Below the pieces are notes generated by a model, which worked only from the letters and a program-made list of their open reading frames with translations, was not told the origin of the DNA and made no database searches. The position numbers were made by a program, and so were the translations under genes. Shown one piece after another: positions 1-7,185 of a stretch of DNA of 10,382 bases (positions are counted from its first letter, which is position 1; each line of letters begins with the position of its first letter). The stretch comes from an uncultured Bacteroidota bacterium (GTDB lineage Bacteria > Bacteroidota > Bacteroidia > UKL13-3), in NCBI GenBank assembly GCA_903907885.1, contig CAIVPY010000390.1, positions 1 through 10,382 on the forward strand, written 5' to 3'.

Positions 1-21
1 ATCTGGCTAATATTTTGCAAT

Positions 22-59
22 ATGTATTTGCGAATTGATTGAACAATTCGCAAATACAT
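22..59. repeat. Perfect inverted repeat, possible 3' hairpin of the lipoprotein gene
   Basis: Bases 22-37 are exactly complementary to bases 44-59, giving a 16-bp stem around a 6-base loop (ATTGAA). It lies 17 bases beyond the stop codon of the minus-strand lipoprotein gene, where a transcription terminator or an mRNA-stabilising hairpin would be expected. No clear T-run follows on either strand, so it is not a textbook intrinsic terminator. A protein-binding palindrome or a dispersed repeat copy are alternatives. The pairing is seen directly; the role is inferred. Confidence 0.6.
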
Positions 60-76
60 TATGGATGATTAGGTAT

Positions 77-844
77 TTAAAATGAAAACTGAGTGTTTGT
101 TCCTTTGATAACAACACTTATTTTACTGCTATTGCTTGCATTTTTTAATACCGACAAATCATAGCAAACATTATCTGTAAAAGCTGCCATACACATTTCG
201 GGTGCATTGTCAATCAATTTAATTTCATAAACTGGCAATGGACCTGCGGTAGGAAGCAACTTGCTAATCATTCCAAAACGCTTAGGGTTTTTGGCACAAC
301 CGCTGTATCCAATGTTTAAATACAATTCAGTTCCAGCCATTTTTGCATCTATAATATTAGCACTTGCAGTGGTTTGATTGTCGTAATCTTTGGCCATGTT
401 TGCTGAAGGGCAACTTGTGGTTGTGCTTGTAGCAATTTTACTTATAAAATCAATGCTGGCTCTGGTATAGTTAAAGTTTGCCATTTTGCAATAAAACTCA
501 AATCCCTTCGTGCTTCCTGTATATTTATGATACTTTAATTCTACCTTATCTCCATCATGCAAAATAACAGCAGCAATAGTTACAAAAGTTTGCTCACAAG
601 GTTGAAGCATCTGACCATCATCTAGTTTAATCCATAAATTAGTGCCATCGTTATAAATACTTTTACCACAATCAAACGACACTGCTGTGCCTTTAGCATA
701 CACAATATTTCCACTACCCGAATTACCTGTACCTCCTGAGCCTTCTTCATTTCCAAACCAATTTTTTTTGCAGCCAGATAACCCAATACTAAATACAAGG
801 GCTACTAATAGTATTGGCTTCATTAATTTAATAAAGGTTTTCAT
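77..844 (-). CDS. Putative surface or periplasmic lipoprotein of unknown function
   Basis: A 255-residue protein starting at ATG (complement of 842-844). It opens with a lipoprotein signal peptide: basic residues, a hydrophobic stretch at about residues 10-22, then a lipobox L-S-G-C with the lipidated cysteine at 25. A Gly/Ser-rich, partly acidic linker at about 30-46 follows, as is usual when a folded domain is tethered to a membrane. The mature part looks mostly beta-strand and has seven further cysteines (59, 83, 119, 145, 183, 218, 227), which could form disulfides. The segment from about 173 to 233 (strand, YSGC, then a cysteine pair ahead of YDLSVL) resembles the C-terminal half of several Bacteroidota lipoproteins, but I cannot name the family. 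It would be matured by LspA, encoded further right. It is transcribed away from the pnt operon. Confidence 0.8.
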   Translation of the reverse strand: MKTFIKLMKPILLVALVFSIGLSGCKKNWFGNEEGSGGTGNSGSGNIVYAKGTAVSFDCGKSIYNDGTNLWIKLDDGQMLQPCEQTFVTIAAVILHDGDKVELKYHKYTGSTKGFEFYCKMANFNYTRASIDFISKIATSTTTSCPSANMAKDYDNQTTASANIIDAKMAGTELYLNIGYSGCAKNPKRFGMISKLLPTAGPLPVYEIKLIDNAPEMCMAAFTDNVCYDLSVLKNASNSSKISVVIKGTNTQFSF

Positions 845-989
845 AATATTATTTTTTAGTTAATTGATATTCAAAATAAAAGAGAAATATTTAGAACAAA
901 AAATAAATTTTCATATTTCATTTTATAGTTCAGTGATGGCTCAATGTACGCCATACTAGAAACCTGTTTTTTGTCAAATATTATCAATT

Positions 990-1024
990 ATTGGGCTTCA
1001 CAATTTAAAAAAAATTATTTTAGC
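990..1024 (+). promoter_or_regulatory. Candidate Bacteroidota promoter of the pnt operon
   Basis: TATTTTAG at 1016-1023 matches the Bacteroidota -7 element TAnnTTTG at all but one fixed position and is followed by C, as is common. ATTG at 990-993 could serve as the -33 element, with a 22-base spacer that is slightly long. Initiation a few bases downstream would leave a leader of about 20 bases before the GTG start of pntAA. Located by eye only. Confidence 0.35.
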
Positions 1025-1049
1025 CGATATTTTAATAACCCCCTACACA

Positions 1050-2156
1050 GTGAAGATAGTTGTTATAAAAGAATCTAAGCCCAACGAAAACCGAGTTGCG
1101 CTGTCGCCAACGGTTGCTTTGGCATTAATTAAACTAGGCTATACAATAAGTATTGAGTGCAATGCTGGCTATGCATCTAATTTTAGTGATGAAGCATATA
1201 AAAATACAGGATGCGAATTATCATCAGACAAGAGTAGCTTATTATCATCAGCGCAAATAGTATTGAAAGTAAATGCACCAACAGTTGATGAAATAGCTTT
1301 GATGAAAAACGGAACAATAAGTATTTCGTATTTATATCATGCATTTAATGCCGAATTGGTTAAAACTCTTGCCGACAAAGGAATTAGTGCTATAAGCATG
1401 GATGCTATTCCTCGTATTAGCCGTGCACAAAATATGGATGCATTAAGTTCTCAAAATAATTTAGCTGGATATAAAGCAGTAATTTTAGGTTCAAATCATT
1501 TGGCTAAAATTTTTCCTTTATTGATGACAAGTGCCGGAACAATCACTCCAAGCCGTGTATTAATATATGGTGCAGGTGTTGCTGGATTACAAGCTGTAGC
1601 TACCGCAAAGAGATTAGGAGCTATAGTTGAAGTAACAGATGTTCGTCCTGAAACAAAAGAACAAGTGGAATCATTAGGTGGAAAATACATCGAAGTAAAA
1701 GATGCCGAAGCTGCAAAAGTAGAAGGTGGATATGCTAAAGAGGTGTCTGCTGATTATTTACAAAAACAAAAAGAAGCGGTAAACAAAAGTTTGTTTCAAG
1801 CTGATTTAGTCATTACAACTGCTTTGGTAATGGGTAAGAAAGCCCCAGTATTGATTACCGAAGAACAGGTTAAACAAATGAAATTAGGCTCAGTAATAGT
1901 GGATATGGCAGTGGAGCAAGGTGGTAATTGCGAACTGAGCGAATTAGACAAAGTGGTGGTGAAGCATGGTGTAACCCTTGTTGGACAAAGCAATTTGCCT
2001 AGTACATTACCTCAGAATGCAAGTGAGTTGTATGCAAAAAACATTCAAAACTTGTTAGCCCTTCTTGCTACTAAAGATGGCTTCAAATGGGAGATGGAAG
2101 AAGAGATTACCAAAGGAACTTTAATTACACATCAGGGAAATATTTTAAAACCATAA
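1050..2156 (+). CDS. pntAA: NAD(P) transhydrogenase subunit alpha part 1 (NAD(H)-binding domain I)
   Basis: A 368-residue soluble protein of the alanine dehydrogenase/PNT family. It binds NAD(H) on the cytoplasmic side and passes hydride to NADP bound by PntB, coupled to proton entry. Visible landmarks are the N-terminal KESKPNENRVALSP segment (7-20), the PRISRAQNMDALSSQ block (121-135), the dinucleotide fold GAGVAGLQA (174-182) with VTDVRP (195-200), the mobile-loop GGYAKEVS (226-233), and the conserved VIVDMAVEQGGNCE (282-295). The protein ends after domain I, so this is the split, three-gene form also seen in Rhodospirillum rubrum rather than the fused E. coli PntA. The start is GTG; it gives the expected family N-terminus and no ATG fits. 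The stop lies 14 bases before pntAB, indicating an operon. Confidence 0.95.
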   Translation: MKIVVIKESKPNENRVALSPTVALALIKLGYTISIECNAGYASNFSDEAYKNTGCELSSDKSSLLSSAQIVLKVNAPTVDEIALMKNGTISISYLYHAFNAELVKTLADKGISAISMDAIPRISRAQNMDALSSQNNLAGYKAVILGSNHLAKIFPLLMTSAGTITPSRVLIYGAGVAGLQAVATAKRLGAIVEVTDVRPETKEQVESLGGKYIEVKDAEAAKVEGGYAKEVSADYLQKQKEAVNKSLFQADLVITTALVMGKKAPVLITEEQVKQMKLGSVIVDMAVEQGGNCELSELDKVVVKHGVTLVGQSNLPSTLPQNASELYAKNIQNLLALLATKDGFKWEMEEEITKGTLITHQGNILKP

Positions 2157-2170
2157 TAATCAATACATAT

Positions 2171-2464
2171 ATGTTAGAATTTATAAATGAAAATATCCAG
2201 CTTATTTATCTCATCATCTTAATGATTTTTGTTGGAATAGAACTTATCGGTCATGTACCGTCTGTGTTGCACACCCCTTTAATGAGCGGTGCAAATGCCA
2301 TCCATGGAGTAGTAATTATCGGGTCCATTATTGTAATGGGACAGGCCGACCATTTGGTTTCCTTAATACTGGGATTTTTCGCAGTGGTTTTAGGAACACT
2401 TAATGTAGTTGGTGGTTTTGTGGTTACTGATAGAATGTTGGAAATGTTTAAGAAGAAAAAATAA
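2171..2464 (+). CDS. pntAB: NAD(P) transhydrogenase subunit alpha part 2 (membrane domain)
   Basis: A 97-residue integral membrane protein corresponding to the membrane-spanning C-terminal part of E. coli PntA. With PntB it forms the proton-conducting domain II of transhydrogenase. Hydrophobic spans lie at about 9-25, 44-57 and 62-85. The conserved family segment VPSVLHTPLMSGANAIHG covers residues 29-46, and GTLNVVGGFVVTDRMLEMFK (75-94) closes the protein. The ATG at 2171 is chosen because the homologous sequence begins there. The frame stays open upstream to an ATG at 2087, but that extension overlaps pntAA in another frame and has no family resemblance. It sits 14 bases after pntAA and 12 bases before pntB. 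Confidence 0.93.
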   Translation: MLEFINENIQLIYLIILMIFVGIELIGHVPSVLHTPLMSGANAIHGVVIIGSIIVMGQADHLVSLILGFFAVVLGTLNVVGGFVVTDRMLEMFKKKK

Positions 2465-2476
2465 TAGAATACACAC

Positions 2477-3889
2477 ATGAGTTACATATTACAAATTATA
2501 TATCTGGTTGCTTCTGTAACCTTTATCATAGGATTAAAGTTTTTAGGAAATCCTGCCACAGCTCGTAAGGGTAATTTAATAGCTGCTTTCGGAATGGTTT
2601 TAGCCATTTTTGGAACTATCTTTTTATATAGAACCGAAACGGGTGAACATTTGCACAACCTTGGTTTTATTTTCGGAGCACTTATTGTAGGCACAGGAAT
2701 TGGTTGGGTAGTAGCAAAAAAAGTACAAATGACTGCCATGCCCGAAATGGTGAGTTTGTTTAACGGAATGGGTGGCGCTTGTGCTATGCTAATTTCTGTT
2801 ATCGAGTTCAGGCATTTAAGCGATACCAATTTGTCATTGGTTGCTGCTGGCCATTTGCTAACCATTGTGTTAGGTTTGATTATTGGATCAGTATCATTTG
2901 CAGGTAGTATCATTGCTTGGGGCAAGTTGAGTGGTAACGTAAAAGACAAATCATTGGGTATGCAACAGCTTATCAATATTGGCTTGTTAGCTGTTATTTT
3001 AGTACTTTCAGGCTTGATGATTTTGGGTGATGGAACTTACACCATTCAATTATTCTATGCCGTGTTTATCTTATCATTGCTATACGGAATTTTATTTGTG
3101 TTACCAATTGGTGGGGCAGATATGCCAGTGGTTATATCATTGCTAAACTCATTTACAGGTGTGGCTGCTGCTTGCGGTGGTTTTTTATACGATAACAAAG
3201 TAATGTTGGTGGGTGGTATTTTAGTTGGTTCGGCAGGAACCCTATTAACCATAGTGATGTGTAAAGCCATGAACCGCTCGTTGCTAAATGTGTTGATTGG
3301 AAATTTTGGTGGTGGTGCAACTGGCGAGGCTGCTACTTCATCAAGTTTTGCTGGAAGTATCAAAGAAGTTACAGCAAGTGATGCTGCAATTTTGATGAAA
3401 TATGCCAAGAAAGTAATCATTGTACCTGGCTATGGTTTGGCCGTTGCCCAAGCACAGCATATCGTTCACGATTTGGAATTGTTGCTTGAAAGCGAAGGAG
3501 TAGAAGTTAAATATGCCATACATCCTGTTGCGGGTCGTATGCCTGGCCACATGAATGTATTGCTTGCCGAAAGTAATGTGAGCTATGATAAACTAGTGGA
3601 GATGGAAGAAGTAAATCCTGAGTTTGCTACCACAGATGTGGTATTGGTAGTAGGTGCTAATGACGTTGTGAACCCTGCGGCTAAAACCGATCCTAATTCA
3701 CCAATTTACGGTATGCCAATATTGGATGTTGAAAATGCAGCCAATGTGATAGTAAACAAACGAAGCATGAAAGCAGGCTATGCGGGTATTGAAAACGAAT
3801 TGTTCTACAAACCTAAAACCAGCATGCTGTTTGGTGATGCCAAAAAAGCCCTTACCCAATTGGTAAGCGAGATTAAGGCGTTGGGGTAA
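2477..3889 (+). CDS. pntB: NAD(P) transhydrogenase subunit beta
   Basis: A 470-residue subunit, normal length for the family. It carries the remaining transmembrane helices of domain II and the cytoplasmic NADP(H)-binding domain III, completing the proton-driven reduction of NADP by NADH. About nine hydrophobic spans fill residues 1-280, including MPEMVSLFNGMGG (88-100) and GGADMPVVISLLNSFTGVAA (212-231). Domain III shows PGYGLAVAQAQ (317-327), HPVAGRMPGHMNVLLAE (349-365), GANDVVNP (393-400) and KRSMKAGYAG (428-437), all diagnostic of NADP binding. Aligned from memory to E. coli PntB, the proton-pathway His91 position appears to be Asn96 here. It is the third gene of the pnt operon, and only 21 bases separate it from the next plus-strand gene. 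Confidence 0.96.
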   Translation: MSYILQIIYLVASVTFIIGLKFLGNPATARKGNLIAAFGMVLAIFGTIFLYRTETGEHLHNLGFIFGALIVGTGIGWVVAKKVQMTAMPEMVSLFNGMGGACAMLISVIEFRHLSDTNLSLVAAGHLLTIVLGLIIGSVSFAGSIIAWGKLSGNVKDKSLGMQQLINIGLLAVILVLSGLMILGDGTYTIQLFYAVFILSLLYGILFVLPIGGADMPVVISLLNSFTGVAAACGGFLYDNKVMLVGGILVGSAGTLLTIVMCKAMNRSLLNVLIGNFGGGATGEAATSSSFAGSIKEVTASDAAILMKYAKKVIIVPGYGLAVAQAQHIVHDLELLLESEGVEVKYAIHPVAGRMPGHMNVLLAESNVSYDKLVEMEEVNPEFATTDVVLVVGANDVVNPAAKTDPNSPIYGMPILDVENAANVIVNKRSMKAGYAGIENELFYKPKTSMLFGDAKKALTQLVSEIKALG

Positions 3890-3910
3890 TTCTCAATCAA
3901 ATCCATTAAT

Positions 3911-4720
3911 ATGAAAAAGTATTTATTGTTGGTGGTTTTGTTATTTCAATTTTATACCAACAATGAATCCTTTTCACAAGTTTTTGATACCATTTCATAT
4001 AATGAATTTAAACATTTAAAGAATAGGCAGATTAAGTCTTTGTTTGAAAATGATGATTATGCATTGCATATCATTAATAAAAACAGAAAAAGAAAGATAA
4101 TAGCCTATTCATTAGATGCACTGTGTGTTCCATTTGCAGTCACATTAAATCCTACAGTACAATTACCATTACTGGCAGCCTTTTTAACTCATATCAAAAA
4201 TACTAAGAGAATATTATACTCAAAACTATATTGGTATGAGAATAAAAAGTATTCAAAAGATACGATTCAAATGGCAATATCTCAAGACACTAATGATTAT
4301 AGGTATAAATACCAACATCACATTTTTGATTTAAGCTATCAAGATTTTAAGTCATTGGTCAAGACGAAACAATACGATAAATTGATAATTAACGATACGA
4401 TACAATTTATTTTTGATTACTATAAAAATCGCACATGGTTAATTATAGCAAAAAATACATTTGGTGTTGGATCTTCAATTTTGGGATTATATGGTTTAAT
4501 TTTCACACCTGTGTTAAGCAATGAGCTGCCATTGCCTTTAAAAATTGGATTTTTATCAATGTCGACAGGTTTATGTGTAGGTGGCTATTATTTGATGAGA
4601 GGTAATGAGTCGAAGAATAAGAAAATTTATTCGATGATTACTCAATACTATAAATATCATAGACTTGATAATATTTTCAATAACTATATCAAACGGAAAA
4701 AGAAGTTTTATTTAAAGTAA
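3911..4720 (+). CDS. Uncharacterised exported/membrane protein with an internal duplication
   Basis: A 269-residue protein that I do not recognise. Residues 1-22 form a signal peptide ending S-F-S, followed by Gln23. Glutamine directly after signal peptidase I cleavage is typical of Bacteroidota exported proteins. Later hydrophobic stretches at about 65-95, 175-201 and 207-228 suggest that the mature protein is membrane-inserted. Two similar units are visible. One begins at about residue 25 (TISYNEFKHL, then basic and hydrophobic segments); the other begins at about 139 (FDLSYQDFKSL) and has the same order of parts. The C-terminus is strongly basic (KRKKK). It starts 21 bases after pntB and may be transcribed with it, but it is visibly richer in A+T and lysine than the pnt genes, which suggests a fast-evolving accessory gene. 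No function can be assigned. Confidence 0.75.
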   Translation: MKKYLLLVVLLFQFYTNNESFSQVFDTISYNEFKHLKNRQIKSLFENDDYALHIINKNRKRKIIAYSLDALCVPFAVTLNPTVQLPLLAAFLTHIKNTKRILYSKLYWYENKKYSKDTIQMAISQDTNDYRYKYQHHIFDLSYQDFKSLVKTKQYDKLIINDTIQFIFDYYKNRTWLIIAKNTFGVGSSILGLYGLIFTPVLSNELPLPLKIGFLSMSTGLCVGGYYLMRGNESKNKKIYSMITQYYKYHRLDNIFNNYIKRKKKFYLK

Positions 4721-4985
4721 TTCACTTTTATGTAAAAAAAATATTTTGATGCAAAATCCAAGTTCAACAAACTTTAGTCAGTTGTCCATGTTTTGTATTC
4801 ATTAAAAATATATTCGCATTAAAATATCCAAGCTATTATTCTAATGCAGTTGCAAGCGTCCTACTTAAACATCAATCCTCCTACATTGTTTGTCAGAAAA
4901 AGCAACATAGGCAGCCCATATCTCACATGGTTTACACATATTTTTGGCAAGCTAAAATCCACTTAAAGTATTTGGCTAATTTTCT
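4721..4985. other. Intergenic stretch without a credible gene
   Basis: About 265 AT-rich bases between the uncharacterised gene and lspA. The only notable open frame is a 40-codon ATG frame at 4844-4966, with no recognisable motif, no conserved signal and no obvious start context. No strong terminator follows the stop at 4720; the A/T-only palindrome just after it is too weak to call. No tRNA or other RNA fold was recognised. Confidence 0.5.
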
Positions 4986-4993
4986 TACATTTG
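4986..4993 (+). promoter_or_regulatory. Bacteroidota -7 element directly before lspA
   Basis: TACATTTG matches the consensus TAnnTTTG at every fixed base and is followed by C. It ends only six bases before the ATG of lspA. Initiation at the usual distance of a few bases would give an mRNA with almost no leader. No matching -33 TTG/TTTG is present 19-21 bases upstream, so the promoter is incomplete by that test. Confidence 0.4.
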
Positions 4994-4999
4994 CCACGC

Positions 5000-5611
5000 A
5001 TGAATAATAAGTATATCATTCCTTTATCCATTGTTATATCGGTACTCATTATCGACCAATGGGTTAAATACTATATCAAAACCCATTTCTTTTTAGGCGA
5101 AGAAATAAACGTAATAGGCAATTGGTTTAAAATACATTTTACCGAAAATTACGGAATGGCTTTTGGCCTTGAGTTTGGCGGAAAAATCGGCAAAATTTTT
5201 CTTACTGTTTTTAGAATAATAGCTGTAAGTTTTATAGGTTGGTATATTCTTACCCTTATAAAAAGCAATGCCCACAAGGGGTATATCACAAGTTGGACTT
5301 TGATTTTAGCTGGTGCCATTGGCAATATTCTCGATAGTCTTTATTATGGTGTTATGTTTCATTACGATTCTTGGTTTCATGGTCGTGTGGTTGATATGTT
5401 CTATTTTCCGCTTATCAATACCACTATACCCGAGTGGTTTCCTATTTGGAAAGGTGAAGAATTTGAGTTTTTCAGACCTGTTTTTAATGTAGCTGATGCT
5501 GCCATATCAATTGGATTCATTGCCATCATCATCTTCCAGAAAAAATTCTTTGCCGAAGAAAACAAGAAAGAAACTGAGAGTATTGAAAGTTCTGAAGAGA
5601 GCGTTTCTTAG
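5000..5611 (+). CDS. lspA: Lipoprotein signal peptidase (signal peptidase II)
   Basis: A 203-residue inner-membrane aspartic protease that removes the signal peptide from prolipoproteins after lipid attachment to the +1 cysteine. Four hydrophobic helices lie at about 5-22, 67-87, 98-118 and 163-180. Family blocks are DQWVKYY (19-25), FTENYGMAFG (47-56), GAIGNILDS (105-113), GRVVDM (128-133) and FNVADAAISIG (162-172). The expected catalytic aspartates are Asp132 and Asp166. An insertion of about 25 residues between these two blocks, and DS in place of the usual DR after GN, fit my recollection of Bacteroidota LspA. The acidic, Ser/Glu-rich tail (184-203) is cytoplasmic. The ATG at 5000 is preferred; an upstream TTG at 4991 overlaps the -7 element. 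The stop is TAG, so amber codons terminate normally in this genome. Its 3' end faces the oxidoreductase gene. Confidence 0.95.
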   Translation: MNNKYIIPLSIVISVLIIDQWVKYYIKTHFFLGEEINVIGNWFKIHFTENYGMAFGLEFGGKIGKIFLTVFRIIAVSFIGWYILTLIKSNAHKGYITSWTLILAGAIGNILDSLYYGVMFHYDSWFHGRVVDMFYFPLINTTIPEWFPIWKGEEFEFFRPVFNVADAAISIGFIAIIIFQKKFFAEENKKETESIESSEESVS

Positions 5612-5660
5612 ATAAATCTGTTAGCTTTTGACAGACGCTTTCCTCCACCCTATCTTGCCA

Positions 5661-6797
5661 TCAATCGTCTGACAGCAGAATGTCGGCTAAGTCTTCGGCT
5701 ATTTTGCTTCCAAGTGCCACACCCATTCCGTTTAGTCTCACTCCCATGGCTATCCTATCACTCATGCTTTGTAGCAAGGGTAATTTATTAGGCCCAAAAG
5801 CCATGATACCTGTCCATGTTTGGTCAATGGTGTAGAAATGATTGGGGACAATCATTTCGCTTAAATACTTTTGCAATTGGGCAATAATCTTTTCGTTGCT
5901 TTCAAAACTGGTTGTGGCTTCTTTTTCAAAATCGAGGTTGCGGCCACCACCAAAAATAATGCGATTTTCGAAATTGCGGAAATAGTAAAAGCCTTCATCA
6001 AAACTAAAGATACCTTTCACTTTTAGGTCAGGAATTGGCGAGGTAACAAGCACCTGTCCCCTACCCGGGTTTATCTCTAAATGTGGAAACAATTTGCGGG
6101 TGAAGGCATTGGTACAAATGGCCACTTTACTTGCCCTGAAAGCAATGTTGTTATATGCTGAATTGGCATGAACCAAAACATAATTACCATTCTCTTCAAT
6201 CACTGACACATCTGCACCGGTTATGATTTTTATGCCCAATGAAGTTGCATATTGATAAAGCGTATTCATCATTTTGCCTGTGTTTATCTGCCCTTCAAGC
6301 GAATTAACCACCATGTTTTGAAGTTTATCGGCATTAAAACCAAAGGCATTTATTTTGCTTTTATCTTCTTTGAAAACGTCTTGCTTAAAAATCGGTCTTA
6401 GCCTATCGTTCATGGAAGATAATTGCTCTACATGCGAATTTGATTCATGGTTTAGAATTAGTTCATAGCCTCCATTGTTTTGAAAATCGATAGCTGCATC
6501 ACCCAAACGCTTACGCAATAGTTGAAGGCCAATCCATCGGTTTTCGATAAGTTGAAGAAGCTTATCTTCGCCCATCAAAGCAAGGTCATATAGCTTTTCG
6601 CTAAGCGAGCCAATGCAAGCAAAGCCTGCATTTTTGGTGCTTGCACCTGTGGGCAGCAAACCTCTTTCCAATACCAAAATATTGGCCTTAGGCTTGCGTT
6701 CTTTTATTACACAAGCAGTTGAAAGGCCTGTTATTCCAGAACCTACAACAATATAATCGTACTGAATGAGTTCTTTTTGCTCCCAAAAACTTAGCAT
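5661..6797 (-). CDS. FAD-dependent oxidoreductase, DAO family
   Basis: A 378-residue flavoprotein of the D-amino-acid oxidase/glycine oxidase superfamily, which oxidises amines or amino acids using FAD. The N-terminal Rossmann motif VVGSGITGLSTA runs from 17 to 28, with the FAD-ribose acidic position at Glu44 (LVLERG). STKNAGFA (53-60) is the usual flavin-contact segment of DadA/GlpO-type enzymes. NPGRGQVLVT (243-252) and the C-terminal TWTGIMAFGPNKLPLL plus RLNGMGVALGSKIAEDL (354-370) close the FAD fold. No signal peptide or membrane span is seen, so it is probably cytoplasmic. The substrate cannot be read from sequence; it resembles gamma-glutamylputrescine oxidase-like proteins in general architecture. 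Start ATG is the complement of 6795-6797, about 20 bases after a good -7 element. It converges on lspA with 49 bases between stops and no obvious terminator. Confidence 0.88.
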   Translation of the reverse strand: MLSFWEQKELIQYDYIVVGSGITGLSTACVIKERKPKANILVLERGLLPTGASTKNAGFACIGSLSEKLYDLALMGEDKLLQLIENRWIGLQLLRKRLGDAAIDFQNNGGYELILNHESNSHVEQLSSMNDRLRPIFKQDVFKEDKSKINAFGFNADKLQNMVVNSLEGQINTGKMMNTLYQYATSLGIKIITGADVSVIEENGNYVLVHANSAYNNIAFRASKVAICTNAFTRKLFPHLEINPGRGQVLVTSPIPDLKVKGIFSFDEGFYYFRNFENRIIFGGGRNLDFEKEATTSFESNEKIIAQLQKYLSEMIVPNHFYTIDQTWTGIMAFGPNKLPLLQSMSDRIAMGVRLNGMGVALGSKIAEDLADILLSDD

Positions 6798-7153
6798 GAT
6801 ATTTAGTGGATTTATTCCAAATATAAGGAATTGCCATTACATAATTAGCTAACGCATGAATGGTGTTTATTGTCTAAAGAAAAAAAACAATAGACCTAAA
6901 TAACTTAAAGCCACACCTATCTTAATTCTTGTACGATAAGATAATGATAGGATGCATTCGAATTAATAAAATGTAAATAGATTTTCAACTCTTTAACAAA
7001 TAAATATGTATTTAAAAAACCGTGTCAGAGGCAAGTATTTCATAATAAATCCTTATTGTACTTAGTTTAATCTTCGAACAGAGAGTTGAAAAGCTTCTTG
7101 AACATTTGCGATATCAAAGAAATTCGCTTTGAACAATACTAATTCCAATAAAC
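6798..7153. other. Gene-free stretch upstream of the oxidoreductase
   Basis: These 356 AT-rich bases contain only short frames that I judge to be chance. The oxidoreductase promoter element lies at its left edge and the DUF2795 terminator just beyond its right edge. No tRNA, repeat array or protein remnant was recognised. A minus-strand 69-codon frame (7062-7271) runs through the terminator and across DUF2795 out of frame, and is not credible. Confidence 0.55.
6818..6825 (-). promoter_or_regulatory. Bacteroidota -7 element of the oxidoreductase gene
   Basis: On the minus strand this reads TATATTTG, a full match to TAnnTTTG. It ends 20 bases before the ATG, a typical spacing. No clear -33 TTG is found at the expected distance, so the assignment rests on the -7 match and its position. 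Confidence 0.5.
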
Positions 7154-7185
7154 AAAAAAAGGAACTCAAATGAGTTCCTTTTTTA
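7154..7185 (-). terminator. Intrinsic terminator of the DUF2795 gene
   Basis: GGAACTCA (7161-7168) and TGAGTTCC (7171-7178) form a perfect 8-bp GC-containing stem with a two-base centre. It is flanked by seven A on the left and six T on the right, so the stem can extend to 14 bp and the structure works in both directions. It abuts the stop codon of the minus-strand gene directly. It could also block transcripts arriving on the plus strand, although no plus-strand gene lies immediately upstream. Confidence 0.88.

Noticed and set aside
2087..2170. N-terminal extension of pntAB from an upstream ATG
   Set aside because: It overlaps the end of pntAA in another frame and has no family resemblance; the ATG at 2171 gives the expected PntAB start.
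2482..3550. Long open frames antisense to pntB
   Set aside because: They lie entirely opposite a highly conserved gene and encode no recognisable protein; they follow from its codon bias.
4844..4966. 40-codon open frame between the unknown gene and lspA
   Set aside because: No recognisable motif, signal peptide or start context; within chance expectation for this length.
4991..4999. Upstream TTG start of lspA adding three residues
   Set aside because: The TTG lies inside the -7 promoter element, and the ATG at 5000 gives a normal LspA N-terminus.
5632..5671. CAGACG / CGTCTG inverted repeat between convergent lspA and oxidoreductase
   Set aside because: Only six paired bases with a 28-base loop; likely chance.
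7040..7130. Possible decayed gene fragment in the 6798-7153 gap
   Set aside because: A short plus-strand frame of about 28 codons looks protein-like but is bounded by stops and matches nothing recognisable.
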